From positions 1,178,001 to 1,242,000 of the forward strand of contig CBDHDW010000013.1 in assembly GCA_965261915.1 (NCBI GenBank): a DNA stretch of 64,000 bases. The letters are read 5' to 3'. Source of the stretch: JAIBDK01 sp965261915. Lineage in GTDB: Bacteria > Pseudomonadota > Gammaproteobacteria > Arenicellales > Poriferihabitantaceae. Below, in pieces: positions 25,508 to 35,264 of this stretch (within the stretch, counting starts at the first letter, position 1; each line of letters starts with the position of its first letter). A program made the translations under genes and the position numbers. The notes under the pieces are model-generated. The model was not told the origin of the DNA and searched no databases. It saw only the letters and a list, made by a program, of their open reading frames with translations.

Positions 25508-27042
25508 AAATACTGCCAGGACACCTTACCTTCGATCAGTTAGAACAGTTTTATCGTCAGACATTTTCGCTAGAACTTGATCGAATTTGCCGGCAGCAGG
25601 TTGATCACGCTGCCAGGGTTGTTGCCAATGCCGCTTGCGGAGAAGCTGCGGTCTACGGTGTTAATACCGGCTTTGGCAAACTTGCCAATACCCGAATTCC
25701 GCCAGAACAAACCGCAGAATTGCAGCGTAATCTGATACTGTCGCATTGTTGCGGCATGGGACCGCCCCTGTCTGATGCGATTGTTCGCCTGATCATGCTA
25801 CTCAAACTGACTTCGCTTGGCCGCGGCGCTTCTGGCGTACGCTGGGAGCTGATTGTTCTGCTGGAGTCGATGCTCAATGCGGGCATTTTGCCGATTATTC
25901 CGGCGAAAGGTTCCGTCGGTGCATCCGGTGATCTTGCGCCATTAGCGCATCTTACCGTCGCCATGATTGGCGAAGGTAAGGTTCATTATCAGGGTGACGT
26001 GGTTAACGCTTCAGACGCATTGGAGCAGGAAGGGCTTGCTTCCATTCGATTGGGAGCGAAAGAAGGTCTGGCGATGATTAATGGCACGCAGGTATCCACG
26101 GCGATCTGCCTTGCCGGGTTGTTTGATGCTTGGAGATTTTGCCAAACCGCGCTGATTACCGGCGCATTGTCCAGTGATGCGCTAATGGCTTCGACGGCAC
26201 CGTTTCGACAGGAAATCCATATCCTCCGGGGGCAGCATGGCCAGCTTGATGCGGCAGCATCGTTACGTTCCTTGCTGGATGAGTCTGAGATACGGGAGTC
26301 GCATCGAGAGGATGATGAGCGCGTACAGGACCCCTATTGTTTTCGCTGCCAGCCCCAGGTGATGGGGCCGTGTATCGATTTATTCAGACAGGTTGCCGGT
26401 ACACTTGAGATTGAAGCTAATGCGGTAACGGACAATCCTTTAGTGGTCGGAAATGATGAAATTCTTTCCGGTGGAAACTTTCACGCTGAAGCTGTGGCGT
26501 TTGCTGCGGATCAATGCGCAATTGTTATCTCAGAAATGGGTTCTATCACTGAACGCCGAATTGCGACTTTGGTTGATCCGGCATTAAATTATGGCTTACC
26601 TGCTTTTCTTTCACCTAACCCGGGGTTGAATTCGGGTTTTATGGTGGCTGAGGTTACAGCTGCCGCGCTGATGTCTGAAAACAAACAAAAATCCATGCCC
26701 TGTTCGGTTGATTCAACGCCAACCAGCGCAAATCAGGAAGATCACGTTTCCATGGCTTGTCACGCCGCGTATCGGTTGCTGGATATGAATGAAAATCTGG
26801 CACGAATTATCGCCATAGAGCTGTTAACCGGTTCTCAGGGAATTGAATTCAGGCAGCCGGCTAAAACCAGTAAAACTTTGCAGCAGATAATAGCCTTACT
26901 TCGAAAGCAGGTTGATCGGCTGGGTAACGACCGATTTCTGGCGCATGATCTTGAAGCTGCGACCCAATTGGTTAAGAGCGGGGAAATCATCACTCAAATT
27001 GATTCCGGTATGTTACCCAAACTCACCGCCTATACTCGATAA
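25504..27042 (+). CDS. hutH: Histidine ammonia-lyase
   Basis: Removes ammonia from L-histidine to give urocanate, the first step of the pathway. The protein is 512 aa. Residues A140-S141-G142 in KGSVGASGDLAPLAHL form the autocatalytic MIO cofactor. Other family parts are VYGVNTGFGKLA, QDPYCFRCQPQVMG and SMPCSVDSTPTSANQEDHVSM. It is translationally coupled to hutF. Confidence 0.96.
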   Translation: MKILPGHLTFDQLEQFYRQTFSLELDRICRQQVDHAARVVANAACGEAAVYGVNTGFGKLANTRIPPEQTAELQRNLILSHCCGMGPPLSDAIVRLIMLLKLTSLGRGASGVRWELIVLLESMLNAGILPIIPAKGSVGASGDLAPLAHLTVAMIGEGKVHYQGDVVNASDALEQEGLASIRLGAKEGLAMINGTQVSTAICLAGLFDAWRFCQTALITGALSSDALMASTAPFRQEIHILRGQHGQLDAAASLRSLLDESEIRESHREDDERVQDPYCFRCQPQVMGPCIDLFRQVAGTLEIEANAVTDNPLVVGNDEILSGGNFHAEAVAFAADQCAIVISEMGSITERRIATLVDPALNYGLPAFLSPNPGLNSGFMVAEVTAAALMSENKQKSMPCSVDSTPTSANQEDHVSMACHAAYRLLDMNENLARIIAIELLTGSQGIEFRQPAKTSKTLQQIIALLRKQVDRLGNDRFLAHDLEAATQLVKSGEIITQIDSGMLPKLTAYTR

Positions 27043-27141
27043 CCGCAGGGCGTTGTTTCTGGTGCGTGGCAAAGGTGTATGCGGCAGAAATGATTTTTCT
27101 CTGGGCCATTAAATTACAAACGATTAAACCCATGAATACCC

Positions 27142-27525
27142 ATGAATACACCTGAAATACCACAATCCGCATCCGGTTTTAAACGTGTGTGGAAAGCGTT
27201 TTTTTACTCAATATCCGGGCTTAAATTGGCTTTCAGAGAAGAGGCGGCATTCAGACAAGAGTTAGTGCTGGTCGTATTACTAACGCCGGTTTGTGTTTTG
27301 TTGCCTATGGAAAGCTGGTTGAAAATTGTAATTGTTTTTAGCCATGTCCTGATATTGGTTACCGAGTTGCTGAATACGGCTGTGGAAGCCATTGTTAACA
27401 AAACCTCCCCTGAATATCATGATGATGCAAAAAAAGCCAAAGATACCGGCAGTGCTGCGGTTTTGCTCGCTATCCTGTTGAGTTTGGGACTATGGGTATT
27501 TGCAATAGTAGCGCTGGTTGCATAA
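27142..27525 (+). CDS. dgkA: Diacylglycerol kinase (DgkA, membrane type)
   Basis: Small integral-membrane kinase, 127 aa, that recycles diacylglycerol to phosphatidic acid. The family signature is LLNTAVEAIVNKTSPEYHDDAK with the active-site Glu, followed by KDTGSAAVLLA; three membrane helices are visible. An ATG at 27132 is in another frame; ATG 27142 gives the usual N-terminus (FKRVWKAFFYSISGLK). Confidence 0.92.
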   Translation: MNTPEIPQSASGFKRVWKAFFYSISGLKLAFREEAAFRQELVLVVLLTPVCVLLPMESWLKIVIVFSHVLILVTELLNTAVEAIVNKTSPEYHDDAKKAKDTGSAAVLLAILLSLGLWVFAIVALVA

Positions 27526-27605
27526 CGGGCAATTTCTCCGTCAATCGGAATTGGGTCGTTTTTTTTAAATATACCGCCGTCCCCCGCTGTTGCTGAGGGG
27601 AGTCC

Positions 27606-27868
27606 CTACCAGGCGGTTTCTGCGGTTTCTTCCCGTCGGCGCGCATCACTTTTTTCCAGCACTTCGAGTTTTTGTTGCCGGTTCATGATGATCCATTCAC
27701 GAATTTCATCTGCGTTTCGATAACAGCCGCGGCAGAACGGTTCGCCATCGATCTGCATACAGACAAACACGGAGACGGTACTGAGGTGTCAAGCATAATG
27801 GGTTGTCGCTGACCTCTTCGACGGTTTGCCCGTTTTCTCGAAGTGTTAGCCGATTGATCGTCGTTCAT
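27606..27868 (-). pseudogene. DUF1289 protein, frameshifted
   Basis: Two frames together make a DUF1289 protein: SPCLSVC in the frame beginning at ATG 27868, and MQIDGEPFCRGCYRNADEI onward in the next frame, ending at the TAG at 27606-27608 (...ETAETAW). The break falls at TGTATGCAG. A loss of four bases from a TGCATGCAG string would explain it. The protein is a small Cys-rich putative metal binder of unknown role. Confidence 0.7.
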
Positions 27869-27874
27869 CAGTGG

Positions 27875-28288
27875 TTACGTTTTCGGAAAACCCGCAGTAA
27901 AAGCCGCAGTGTCGGCGTAGACATCGTAACCGACAATTTTACTGTTATCCACGGTAAATACATTTACCATGCTGCCCTTTACCAGATAATCATTTGCTTT
28001 ATATTTCCAGACACCCTGACATTGGTTGATCACCTTATTTCGGTCTGAGATGCTGTCCGTAATCTCCACTTCAACTACGTCCAGATATTTTCGAATGATG
28101 GAAAAGAACTGATCAAAGCCATCAATGCCATAGAACTTTCCAGCCCAGGGGAGCTGATCAATCTGTCCGTGACAGGTGACTTCAATGTTGTCTGCGAGTA
28201 GATTCAAAAGCCCCGCGCGGTCGCGTTCCTGGAGAAATCGATAATAATCTGTGATCAATTCATCGATATTGTTCGTCCTGGTATTCAT
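27875..28288 (-). CDS. NTF2-like/SnoaL-type protein
   Basis: 137 aa. It has the cone-shaped NTF2 fold pattern: N-terminal YYRFLQERDRAGLLNLLADNIEV, then WAGKFYGIDGFDQFFSII and a final KIVGYDVYADTAAF strand. No catalytic residues can be assigned. The start overlaps the amidotransferase stop by 4 bases, so the two are co-translated. Confidence 0.7.
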   Translation of the reverse strand: MNTRTNNIDELITDYYRFLQERDRAGLLNLLADNIEVTCHGQIDQLPWAGKFYGIDGFDQFFSIIRKYLDVVEVEITDSISDRNKVINQCQGVWKYKANDYLVKGSMVNVFTVDNSKIVGYDVYADTAAFTAGFPKT

Positions 28289-29016
28289 CTCGGTTGGCTT
28301 GCTTTAGAAACCGCTGTTGTTTGTGGAATACCAAATAATGATTCCATGAATTGTCTGAACCACTGACCCTGAACCCGGTCCGCGTCGTCGATCAACGAAT
28401 CCTGTTGCTCCCGGGTTTGCGCGCCAGGCTTGCCATAGAAAGCCCAGTCCGAATCTTGCCATCTTCTAAAGATCGGCGCGGTAATTTCTGGATGAAACTG
28501 AAGCCCGAAAATATTTTCACCATATTGATACGCCTGATTCTCGAAAGTTTTTCCAGATGCCAATCGTTTCGCCCCTGGCGGTAAATCATAGTGCTGGTAG
28601 TGCGCCTGGGCAACTAACATGCTGTGTGGCAAAATCGGCTTGCCCTGTGCGCTAGGGGTTATCTCGTAATAGCCAAATTCATACAGCCCGTCCGGGTGAT
28701 AATCAACCTGACTGCCCAGTACGTGCGCGATGAGTTGTGCGCCCAGGCAAATTCCAATGGTTGGGAAATCTTCTGCTACCGCTCGCTGAATCCAAATCAA
28801 TTCATCTTTTAGAAAAGGGTAGACCTCCAACTCAGTAACGTTTTGTTCCCCGCCATAGATGACTGCTCCTGAAAATTCCGAATTTGAAGCGGGTAAGCGG
28901 TCACCAAGAAAGGGACAGCATAACTCGATTTCATATCCGAGTTGCTTTAAATGCGTCGTTGCCAGATCATCCCGAGGATTATCGTGATGATCGATCAGCA
29001 AGATTTTTTCAAGCAT
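28285..29016 (-). CDS. Class I glutamine amidotransferase-like protein
   Basis: 243 aa. The nucleophile is Cys90 in GICLGAQLIAHVLG, and the His/Glu pair lies in GLQFHPEIT near residue 175. It is of the stand-alone GMP-synthase-like group; partner and substrate are unknown. It lies 24 bases after the FAD-oxidoreductase gene and overlaps the NTF2-like gene, forming a three-gene operon. Confidence 0.82.
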   Translation of the reverse strand: MLEKILLIDHHDNPRDDLATTHLKQLGYEIELCCPFLGDRLPASNSEFSGAVIYGGEQNVTELEVYPFLKDELIWIQRAVAEDFPTIGICLGAQLIAHVLGSQVDYHPDGLYEFGYYEITPSAQGKPILPHSMLVAQAHYQHYDLPPGAKRLASGKTFENQAYQYGENIFGLQFHPEITAPIFRRWQDSDWAFYGKPGAQTREQQDSLIDDADRVQGQWFRQFMESLFGIPQTTAVSKASQPR

Positions 29017-29040
29017 AATAATTTAAAGTGAAAGCCGGTT

Positions 29041-30486
29041 TCAAGATTCTGATTCAACCTCGGCAGGGCGCTGTTTGATAATCATGGATACCGCGTCAAT
29101 CGCCGTCTTAATCGCGTGTTCAATATTGTTGTATTGGTGTAATCCGTTACGGCCCACCAATTCCAGATTACTGATATTGTTAAGGTACGTTTTTAAGGTC
29201 CCGAAGTTTTCATAGCTGCCACTGTAAACGGGATAGGCTTTCGGTATTTTCAACACCAGACTGTCGAGTATTTGTTGCGGTGAAATTAGGTTCATTTTGT
29301 TTGCTTCCGAAACAGCCATTTCCATCAATTCACTATCCGTTAATTCGGATATAGCTTCACCGTCATTGGTAAGATAGTCGAGGCTAATCCAGTATTGGTC
29401 TTCTTCCAGTTCCGGATTTCTGCCATGAAGCTCGAGTAATCTGCTGGCTTGCAGACTCGAATCATAAATATGCAGACATTGATCAATATTGTTTGCTGCC
29501 GGACTGTTTGGATGTTTCTTGCAGAGAAGTCCCACGGTAATCAAATCCCGGTATTGCAAGCCGTTTGCGACCGTTCGCACTGCTTCAGGCAGATCAATAT
29601 CAAGGGACTGTATAAGTTGCTTAACCGGAATCGTGGAAATGCAAAAATCAGCAGGAATTGCGTACCTGTCCTGGGTTTCCGGGTTCACGCAGGAAACACT
29701 GTTTATGCCATTCTTATCAAGATCAACTTCATCGACGCGATGCTTATAGTGAATCTCACCGCCATTTTCGATGATTTTGTTCGACAACTGTGTCCATATT
29801 TGAGCGGATGCATTGCGCGGCAACCAAAATCGCTCTACCGCTGGTTTGGAAGAATAATTTAGGTTTGCTGCCAGCGCCTTAGCGAGGTAGTCAGAGTGTG
29901 ATCGAGATGCGGAGAACTGCTCAAATCGCTGATCACCGGCTTGCGCGCTGATTTTGTCACAGCTTGTTCCCCAAAACTTTTTGCTATACGGGCTGAATAG
30001 TTTTTCGTATAGATTTTTACCGTAGCGTTGGCAATAAAACGCCTCCAGGTTTTCAACTTCTTGTTCCGAAGACAGTTGCTCTGTGGTTCGGCTCAATGTC
30101 GAGTTAAAGAACGCTAACAACCCCAGCTGCCGAAAAGTTTTGGCACTGGAACGAAATGGAAATTCCAGTAATTTTCCGGAATGATAAATCCGCGAGACTT
30201 GCTGTCCAATATCAAACTGAGAGGATGATTCGCTCGCCTGTGGGGCGAAATCACACATCGCTTGCCACCACTGACGGCTAACCTCAGAGCCGAAATAGAT
30301 TCTTTGACCGAGCAATTCAGTCCGATTGCCGTTGAAATAGGGTGTCGCCGCCAAGCCACCTGCCTGATTAGTGGCTTCGATGATTATCGGTTTGATATTG
30401 GTCTTGCTTTGCAGCTCCAGTGCGGCTGCCAGGCCGGCAGGGCCGGCGCCAATAATCACCGCAGATTTTTGGTTGGAGTGATCCAT
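29041..30486 (-). CDS. FAD-dependent amine-oxidase/protoporphyrinogen-oxidase-like protein
   Basis: 481 aa. The dinucleotide motif AVIIGAGPAGLAAALELQ is at residues 9-26 and the second conserved motif is NQAGGLA. It resembles the protoporphyrinogen-oxidase/UDP-galactopyranose-mutase-like flavoproteins found with sugar-modifying genes; WGTSCDKISAQAGDQRF is the pattern seen in that group. True substrate unknown. First gene of the operon with the amidotransferase and NTF2-like protein. Confidence 0.8.
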   Translation of the reverse strand: MDHSNQKSAVIIGAGPAGLAAALELQSKTNIKPIIIEATNQAGGLAATPYFNGNRTELLGQRIYFGSEVSRQWWQAMCDFAPQASESSSQFDIGQQVSRIYHSGKLLEFPFRSSAKTFRQLGLLAFFNSTLSRTTEQLSSEQEVENLEAFYCQRYGKNLYEKLFSPYSKKFWGTSCDKISAQAGDQRFEQFSASRSHSDYLAKALAANLNYSSKPAVERFWLPRNASAQIWTQLSNKIIENGGEIHYKHRVDEVDLDKNGINSVSCVNPETQDRYAIPADFCISTIPVKQLIQSLDIDLPEAVRTVANGLQYRDLITVGLLCKKHPNSPAANNIDQCLHIYDSSLQASRLLELHGRNPELEEDQYWISLDYLTNDGEAISELTDSELMEMAVSEANKMNLISPQQILDSLVLKIPKAYPVYSGSYENFGTLKTYLNNISNLELVGRNGLHQYNNIEHAIKTAIDAVSMIIKQRPAEVESES

Positions 30487-30635
30487 GCTGTCTTAGTCGG
30501 TTACAAATTTTCTCAAAGCCGTTAGCAATGGGCAATTAATGTGATTGATTGGAATTTTAATCATATCGGGTTGAAAAGCAAAGTGCCATAGAATCCTGGC
30601 TCAGATTTCACTGAAAAATCGATACTACGGCACAG

Positions 30636-30934
30636 GAAAAACACCTTGATACCTTGCTGGAAAAAGCCAATTCAACCCATTTATTGACGGAAAAAGGCGC
30701 ACTAACGGTTTATAAAACCCGTAAAGCATTTGACGCAGATCGTCTGGAGTGGAATCTTTTGGCGTTGATGATATGCGTCGCTACAGTCCGATGATTCGAA
30801 ATGCGTTAAACGAGCAAAAACAATTTGTCCATGCGGATGACAAGACCATTTGCGGATGGGCTCGAGTCACGGGCTACAATGAAATCATCATAGATCAGCG
30901 CGACCCTTACGCGCAGGGTTTTTTGTTGGCATAA
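30636..30934 (+). pseudogene. FAD/D-amino-acid dehydrogenase-like remnant, frameshifted
   Basis: Two adjacent frames carry protein-like text: HLDTLLEKANSTHLLTEKGA and TRKAFDADRLEWNLL up to about 30755, then FGVDDMRRYSPMIRNAL and on to 30934 in the next frame. The pattern resembles the middle of DadA-like flavoproteins (where an MxxxxPMI segment precedes the substrate domain). Both ends are missing. It overlaps the 3' end of the opposite gene by 28 bases. Confidence 0.45.
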
Positions 30935-31944
30935 GCCGGTCGCCCCAACAGCATATTGCAGAGAATCGGTAAGGCTTCGTCGGGAGCGTTATGTTGGTGA
31001 ACATATCCGACGTGACTGCTATTAGATTTGTTTGCGTCAAGTTCAATCATCCAGAGTGCCTCTATCTGGTTTGGCAACATTGAATATCGAACGTCTATGA
31101 TTCGGTTTGGATTGGTTGGATGGACCGAAACAAAGCCATCCGAAAACCACTGAAATCGTTTTATATCTTCCGCCTGTTGGGAGGATGGATCGAGCCAGGG
31201 AAAATCGCGCGCCACGTTTAGCTTTGGTATTGATTCGCCTTCGTAGTGTTTTCGATAAACTCCGGTACGAACCCCATCCACGTAAAAATGATCTTTGGTT
31301 TCGTAAACCACCTTCCATAACAATAAATTGGCAAAGCCGGGTTTTGCTTCCAGACGAACAGGTTCATGACCGCGTGCGCGTGCAATTTCCCAAGCAATCG
31401 ATTCGGCCCGATAGTTTTGTACAAATCCGAAGACAATGTAAAACCCGATCCAGACTGCCGCCCATCGGGCATACTTACGATTCCGTTTAATGCAAGCCGT
31501 GATAATAAGGCCGACTATTGGAATCGTGAACAATGGATCAACAATTGACATATTGCTCCAGGCTACACGATGGTTGCTAAAGGGCCAAAACAATTGCGTT
31601 CCGTATGACGTGCAGGAATCCAACAACGCATGGGTGGCATAACCTGCAGTGGCGAAGAGCAGAGTTTGCTTGAAATCAAGCGTATTTACGCGACACAATT
31701 TTGCAAGCGTAAAAACAAATAAGGCACAAATAAATCCGCCAATGGGTATAAATATCAGCGAATGGGTAAACTGGCGATGGAACTCAAGGAATAGCAGGGG
31801 GTCTTCATCGGAGCGTATGAAGATATCGAGATCCGGCGCCATGCCGCCGATTACCCCGGTCAGGGTTGCCGCTAACAGCTGCTTATTGGTTGCGGTATTT
31901 TGTGCGGCAACTGCGCCTAGTGCGCCTTGTGAAATGGGATCCAT
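30907..31944 (-). CDS. DUF457/YdjM-like membrane metal-dependent hydrolase
   Basis: 345 aa. The N-terminal motif MDPISQGALGAVAAQ and the metal-site-like motifs APDLDIF, FHRQFTHSLIF and TAGYATHALLDSCTSYGTQLF with LFWPFSN mark the YdjM/DUF457 family. Several membrane helices lie between residues 60 and 190, and a soluble C-terminal domain follows. Physiological role unknown. Confidence 0.82.
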   Translation of the reverse strand: MDPISQGALGAVAAQNTATNKQLLAATLTGVIGGMAPDLDIFIRSDEDPLLFLEFHRQFTHSLIFIPIGGFICALFVFTLAKLCRVNTLDFKQTLLFATAGYATHALLDSCTSYGTQLFWPFSNHRVAWSNMSIVDPLFTIPIVGLIITACIKRNRKYARWAAVWIGFYIVFGFVQNYRAESIAWEIARARGHEPVRLEAKPGFANLLLWKVVYETKDHFYVDGVRTGVYRKHYEGESIPKLNVARDFPWLDPSSQQAEDIKRFQWFSDGFVSVHPTNPNRIIDVRYSMLPNQIEALWMIELDANKSNSSHVGYVHQHNAPDEALPILCNMLLGRPAYANKKPCA

Positions 31945-32040
31945 ACAGACTTTCCGGGTAGCTGATTATCAGAGGGGGATTTATTTGTTAAGTTGAAAAA
32001 AAATTTGCTATAAAGTCACTTCTTTCCCTTGGAATATCAA

Positions 32041-32466
32041 ATGTTAGCCAAGTTCAAACTAATCGCAATCGCTTTGTTTCTGTTCGGTGTAATGGGTGCT
32101 GCATCGGCACAACAGCAAACCACTTCCCTGAGATCATGGAATGGGGGCGAATTCCATTATCCCAAGGGTAGTGCCGAGGTGACATCACAAACACTCGTTC
32201 TGGATGGAAGTAAAGCGATACCATGGCATTGCCACCCGGTGCCGGTATTCGCATATATAGAGTCAGGCGTACTTGAGGTCCAAACAAAACCAGGAAAATC
32301 CCAGCAGTTTTCGGCAGGACAAAGTTTCGTCGAAGTCATGAATACTGTTCATCGCGGTGTTGTTATTGAGGCTCCGGTTAAATTGATCATTTTTTATGCT
32401 GGCGCCGAAAATACACCAAATACCGTATTGGCAGACGCTGCTGATGCCGAAACTCACTGCGAATAA
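32041..32466 (+). CDS. Secreted small cupin protein
   Basis: About 141 aa from ATG 32041; a TTG-started frame begins 12 bases earlier. Signal peptide at residues 1-24 (LIAIALFLFGVMGAASA, then QQQ). The cupin core has WHCHPVPVFAYIESGVLEV with two metal-ligand His residues and a third in NTVHRGV. It is probably a periplasmic metal-binding cupin; function unknown. Confidence 0.75.
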   Translation: MLAKFKLIAIALFLFGVMGAASAQQQTTSLRSWNGGEFHYPKGSAEVTSQTLVLDGSKAIPWHCHPVPVFAYIESGVLEVQTKPGKSQQFSAGQSFVEVMNTVHRGVVIEAPVKLIIFYAGAENTPNTVLADAADAETHCE

Positions 32467-32911
32467 AACAGCTGTCAACGCCGGTTTATCGATTTGAGGG
32501 CAGGATTGTTCCCATGCTACCCGGAAGCGCTGTCAGCGTAGAGGTTATGGCGGCCAGCATGTTTCGTGTGATTAATTCAGAAGCGCATCAGGTTGTTGAT
32601 ACAGGGGCGTTCGGAGGTTCTATGGCGAGCCGGCCAGCATTATCAATGGTCATATTCTCAAACAGGTTAAACGGACTGGGTATATCGTCAGTTGTTCGAG
32701 ACATGATCGGGTGTGCTCATTTGAGAGAAATTCACGCTAAATAGCCATGCTCTTATTGATTCTTGCCGACGTATTATTCAATCACCAGGGTTTTCTGATG
32801 AAGCTGACAGTAAAATAATAACTACTTGTTTTTATTGGCTTTTCAGTTAGAATACCGCCGCCCCGAAATCCACCCGGATTTTCACCCCAATTTCTGCTTA
32901 CAGGACTGATC
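32467..32911. other. 445-bp gap before typA
   Basis: No convincing gene. A 76-codon frame at 32514 on + lacks motifs, and a 38-codon frame on the minus strand near 32590-32705 (SPFNLFENMTIDNAGRLA) reads somewhat protein-like. The right end contains the typA promoter candidate. Confidence 0.4.
32823..32850 (+). promoter_or_regulatory. Candidate sigma-70 promoter of typA
   Basis: TTGTTT (32823-32828) and TAGAAT (32845-32850) with a 16-base spacer, followed by a C/G-rich initial region, 62 bases before the typA ATG. Pattern match only. Confidence 0.45.
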
Positions 32912-34738
32912 ATGTCTATTGAGAATTTAAGGAATATCGCCATTATTGCCCACGTTGACCATGGCAAAACTACCCTGGTAGACAAGTTGTTGCTGCAGTC
33001 TGGGACGTTGGGTGAGCGTTTTGGACCAGTTGAACGCGTTATGGATGTCAATGATCTGGAAAAGGAAAGGGGAATTACCATCCTGTCCAAGAATACCGCA
33101 ATCAAATGGAACGACTATCGAATTAATATCGTAGATACCCCGGGACACGCTGATTTTGGCGGCGAGGTGGAGCGTGTCTTGTCGATGGTGGATTCTGTTC
33201 TTTTGCTGGTCGATGCTGTTGAAGGACCAATGCCGCAAACTCGATTTGTCACCCAGAAGGCGTTTGCCCATGGCTTAAAGCCCATTGTTGTCATCAATAA
33301 GATTGATCGCGATGGCGCACGGTCAGACTGGGTATTGGATCAGACTTTTGATTTGTTTGATCGCCTCGGTGCCACTGATGAGCAATTGGATTTCCCGGTG
33401 ATTTATGCTTCTGCAATCGAAGGATTTGCCTCACTCGAGGCCGATACCCGGACCGATGATATGACGCCGTTGTTTGAAACAATTGTTAATCGAGTGAGTC
33501 CGCCTGATGTGAATGTGGATGGCGCATTTCAAATGCAAATCTCATCACTGGATTACTCGAAGTATGTTGGGAGCATAGGTGTGGGCCGGATTACACGCGG
33601 CCGTATCAATCTTAAGTCTCCGGTATCGGTAATTGACCGGGAAGGTAAACAGCGAAACGGGCGGGTGGTGCAAATTTTTGGTTTTCACGGACTTGAGAAA
33701 GTCGAGGTTGACTCCGCCAGTGCCGGGGATATCATTGCCGTTACCGGTATTGAGGGGCTCGGTATTTCCGATACGCTTTGCGATCCGATGACACCGCAGG
33801 CATTGCCTCCCTTAAGCGTTGACGAGCCGACGGTAAGAATGAATTTTCAGGTTAATACGTCTCCTTTTGCCGGCAAGGACGGCAAGTTCGTTACATCCAG
33901 GCAGATTGGAGAACGATTGCAACAGGAGCTGATGCATAACGTTGCGCTGCGGGTCGAACCGACTGAAGATCCGGATGTGTTTGCAGTTTCCGGCCGCGGT
34001 GAATTGCATCTCGGCATTCTGCTCGAAACCATGCGCCGGGAAGGTTATGAAATAGCCGTATCCCGACCGCAGGCAATCTACAAAACCATCGACGATGTAT
34101 TGTGTGAGCCCTGGGAAGAGCTCAGCGTCGATGTTGAAGAAGTCAATCAGGGTGCGGTCATGGAAGCCCTTGGTATTCGAGGCGGCAACCTCCAGGACAT
34201 GCGGCCTGACGGCAAAGGCCGGGTTCGATTACAGTACAGTATTCCCGCTCGTGGTTTAATCGGTTTTCAAACCGAGTTCATGACACTGACCTCAGGTAGC
34301 GGGCTGATTTACCATGTATTTGATCAATATGCGGCAGTCGCCGGCGGTGAAATCAGTAGCCGACACAATGGTGCGTTAATTTCCACATCAATGGGTAAAT
34401 CACTGGCATTTGCGCTTTGGAATTTGCAGGAACGAGGACGCTTGTTTATCAAACCAAACACCGAGGTGTATGAAGGCCAGATTATCGGCTTGCATTCCCG
34501 CGACAACGATTTGGTCGTGAACCCGCTAAAAGGTAAACAACTGACAAACGTTCGCGCATCCGGCAAAGACGACAGCATCGTGCTGGAGCCACCCATTCGA
34601 CTAACGCTGGAATCGGCGATCGAACTCATCGACGATGATGAGCTGGTGGAAATCACACCACAAAGTATTCGAATCCGTAAAAGGCTTTTAAAAGAACACC
34701 AACGAAAAACCGCTTCTCGATTGAAGAAATCGGCTTAA
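32912..34738 (+). CDS. typA: Ribosome-associated GTPase TypA/BipA
   Basis: 608 aa translational GTPase that binds the 70S ribosome and aids 50S assembly and stress adaptation. G1 is AHVDHGKTTLVDKLL (residues 11-25), the G2 region is RGITILSKN, G3 is DTPGHADFGGEVERV and G4 is NKIDR. The BipA C-terminal part includes SRHNGALISTSMGKSLAFALW and KGKQLTNVRASGKDD. Full length and intact. Confidence 0.97.
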   Translation: MSIENLRNIAIIAHVDHGKTTLVDKLLLQSGTLGERFGPVERVMDVNDLEKERGITILSKNTAIKWNDYRINIVDTPGHADFGGEVERVLSMVDSVLLLVDAVEGPMPQTRFVTQKAFAHGLKPIVVINKIDRDGARSDWVLDQTFDLFDRLGATDEQLDFPVIYASAIEGFASLEADTRTDDMTPLFETIVNRVSPPDVNVDGAFQMQISSLDYSKYVGSIGVGRITRGRINLKSPVSVIDREGKQRNGRVVQIFGFHGLEKVEVDSASAGDIIAVTGIEGLGISDTLCDPMTPQALPPLSVDEPTVRMNFQVNTSPFAGKDGKFVTSRQIGERLQQELMHNVALRVEPTEDPDVFAVSGRGELHLGILLETMRREGYEIAVSRPQAIYKTIDDVLCEPWEELSVDVEEVNQGAVMEALGIRGGNLQDMRPDGKGRVRLQYSIPARGLIGFQTEFMTLTSGSGLIYHVFDQYAAVAGGEISSRHNGALISTSMGKSLAFALWNLQERGRLFIKPNTEVYEGQIIGLHSRDNDLVVNPLKGKQLTNVRASGKDDSIVLEPPIRLTLESAIELIDDDELVEITPQSIRIRKRLLKEHQRKTASRLKKSA

Positions 34739-34774
34739 GTTTGAAGCTCGGCGAGTAATTCTTCCTGATAGACG

Positions 34775-34956
34775 ATGCCAAGCAGATTGGATACAAGGAA
34801 ATGCTGCCCGATAGCGACCCTTGCATGAGTAATGCCCATGAAACCTATCGAGAACTCGGGTTTGAGGAGACTGAAGCCTATGCGGAAGCAGAAATGGATG
34901 GTAACGATTATTCCCAGCGCATGACTTTTATGAAACTGGACCTGGCAGATTTATGA
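34775..34956 (+). pseudogene. GNAT acetyltransferase C-terminal fragment
   Basis: 60 codons without a start: AKQIGYKEMLPDSDPCM, then AHETYRELGFEETEAYAEAE and SQRMTFMKLDLADL before the stop. This is the last part of a GNAT domain (CoA-binding loop lost). It lies just after typA and is a degraded gene end. Confidence 0.68.
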
Positions 34957-35016
34957 CCGCTTCGGGCAAATAGCCGACAGTCCGTTAGGTGCTCGTTTCG
35001 GTCACTCGAACTGACA

Positions 35017-35044
35017 CAAAAAACCCTGCCTTAAGCAGGGCTTT
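35017..35044 (-). terminator. Rho-independent terminator of the cold-shock gene
   Basis: Read on the minus strand: GCCCTGC-TTAA-GGCAGGG followed by TTTTTT. It starts about 20 bases after the cold-shock stop codon. Confidence 0.85.
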
Positions 35045-35063
35045 CAGATAAAGCGAATTTGGT

Positions 35064-35264
35064 TTATTGAGCTACAACATTTGTCGCTGCCGGGCCTTTA
35101 GGGCCATCTTCAATATCAAATTGTACACTTTGGCCTTCTGTCAAAGACTTGAAACCAGATCCTGCGATCGAGCGAAAGTGGACGAATAAATCTGCACCTT
35201 CTTCTTGAGAGATAAAACCAAAACCTTTTGCTTCATTGAACCACTTGACGATTCCTGTATTCAT
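35064..35264 (-). CDS. CspA-family cold-shock protein
   Basis: 66 aa single-strand nucleic-acid binding protein. RNP1 is KGFGFI and RNP2 is LFVHF. The N-terminus TGIVKWFNEAKGFGFI and the C-terminus GPKGPAATNVV are classical. A terminator follows and a 295-base upstream region precedes it. Confidence 0.95.
   Translation of the reverse strand: MNTGIVKWFNEAKGFGFISQEEGADLFVHFRSIAGSGFKSLTEGQSVQFDIEDGPKGPAATNVVAQ

Noticed and set aside
32514..32744. 76-codon frame upstream of typA
   Set aside because: No motif, no ribosome site and no clear family; likely chance.
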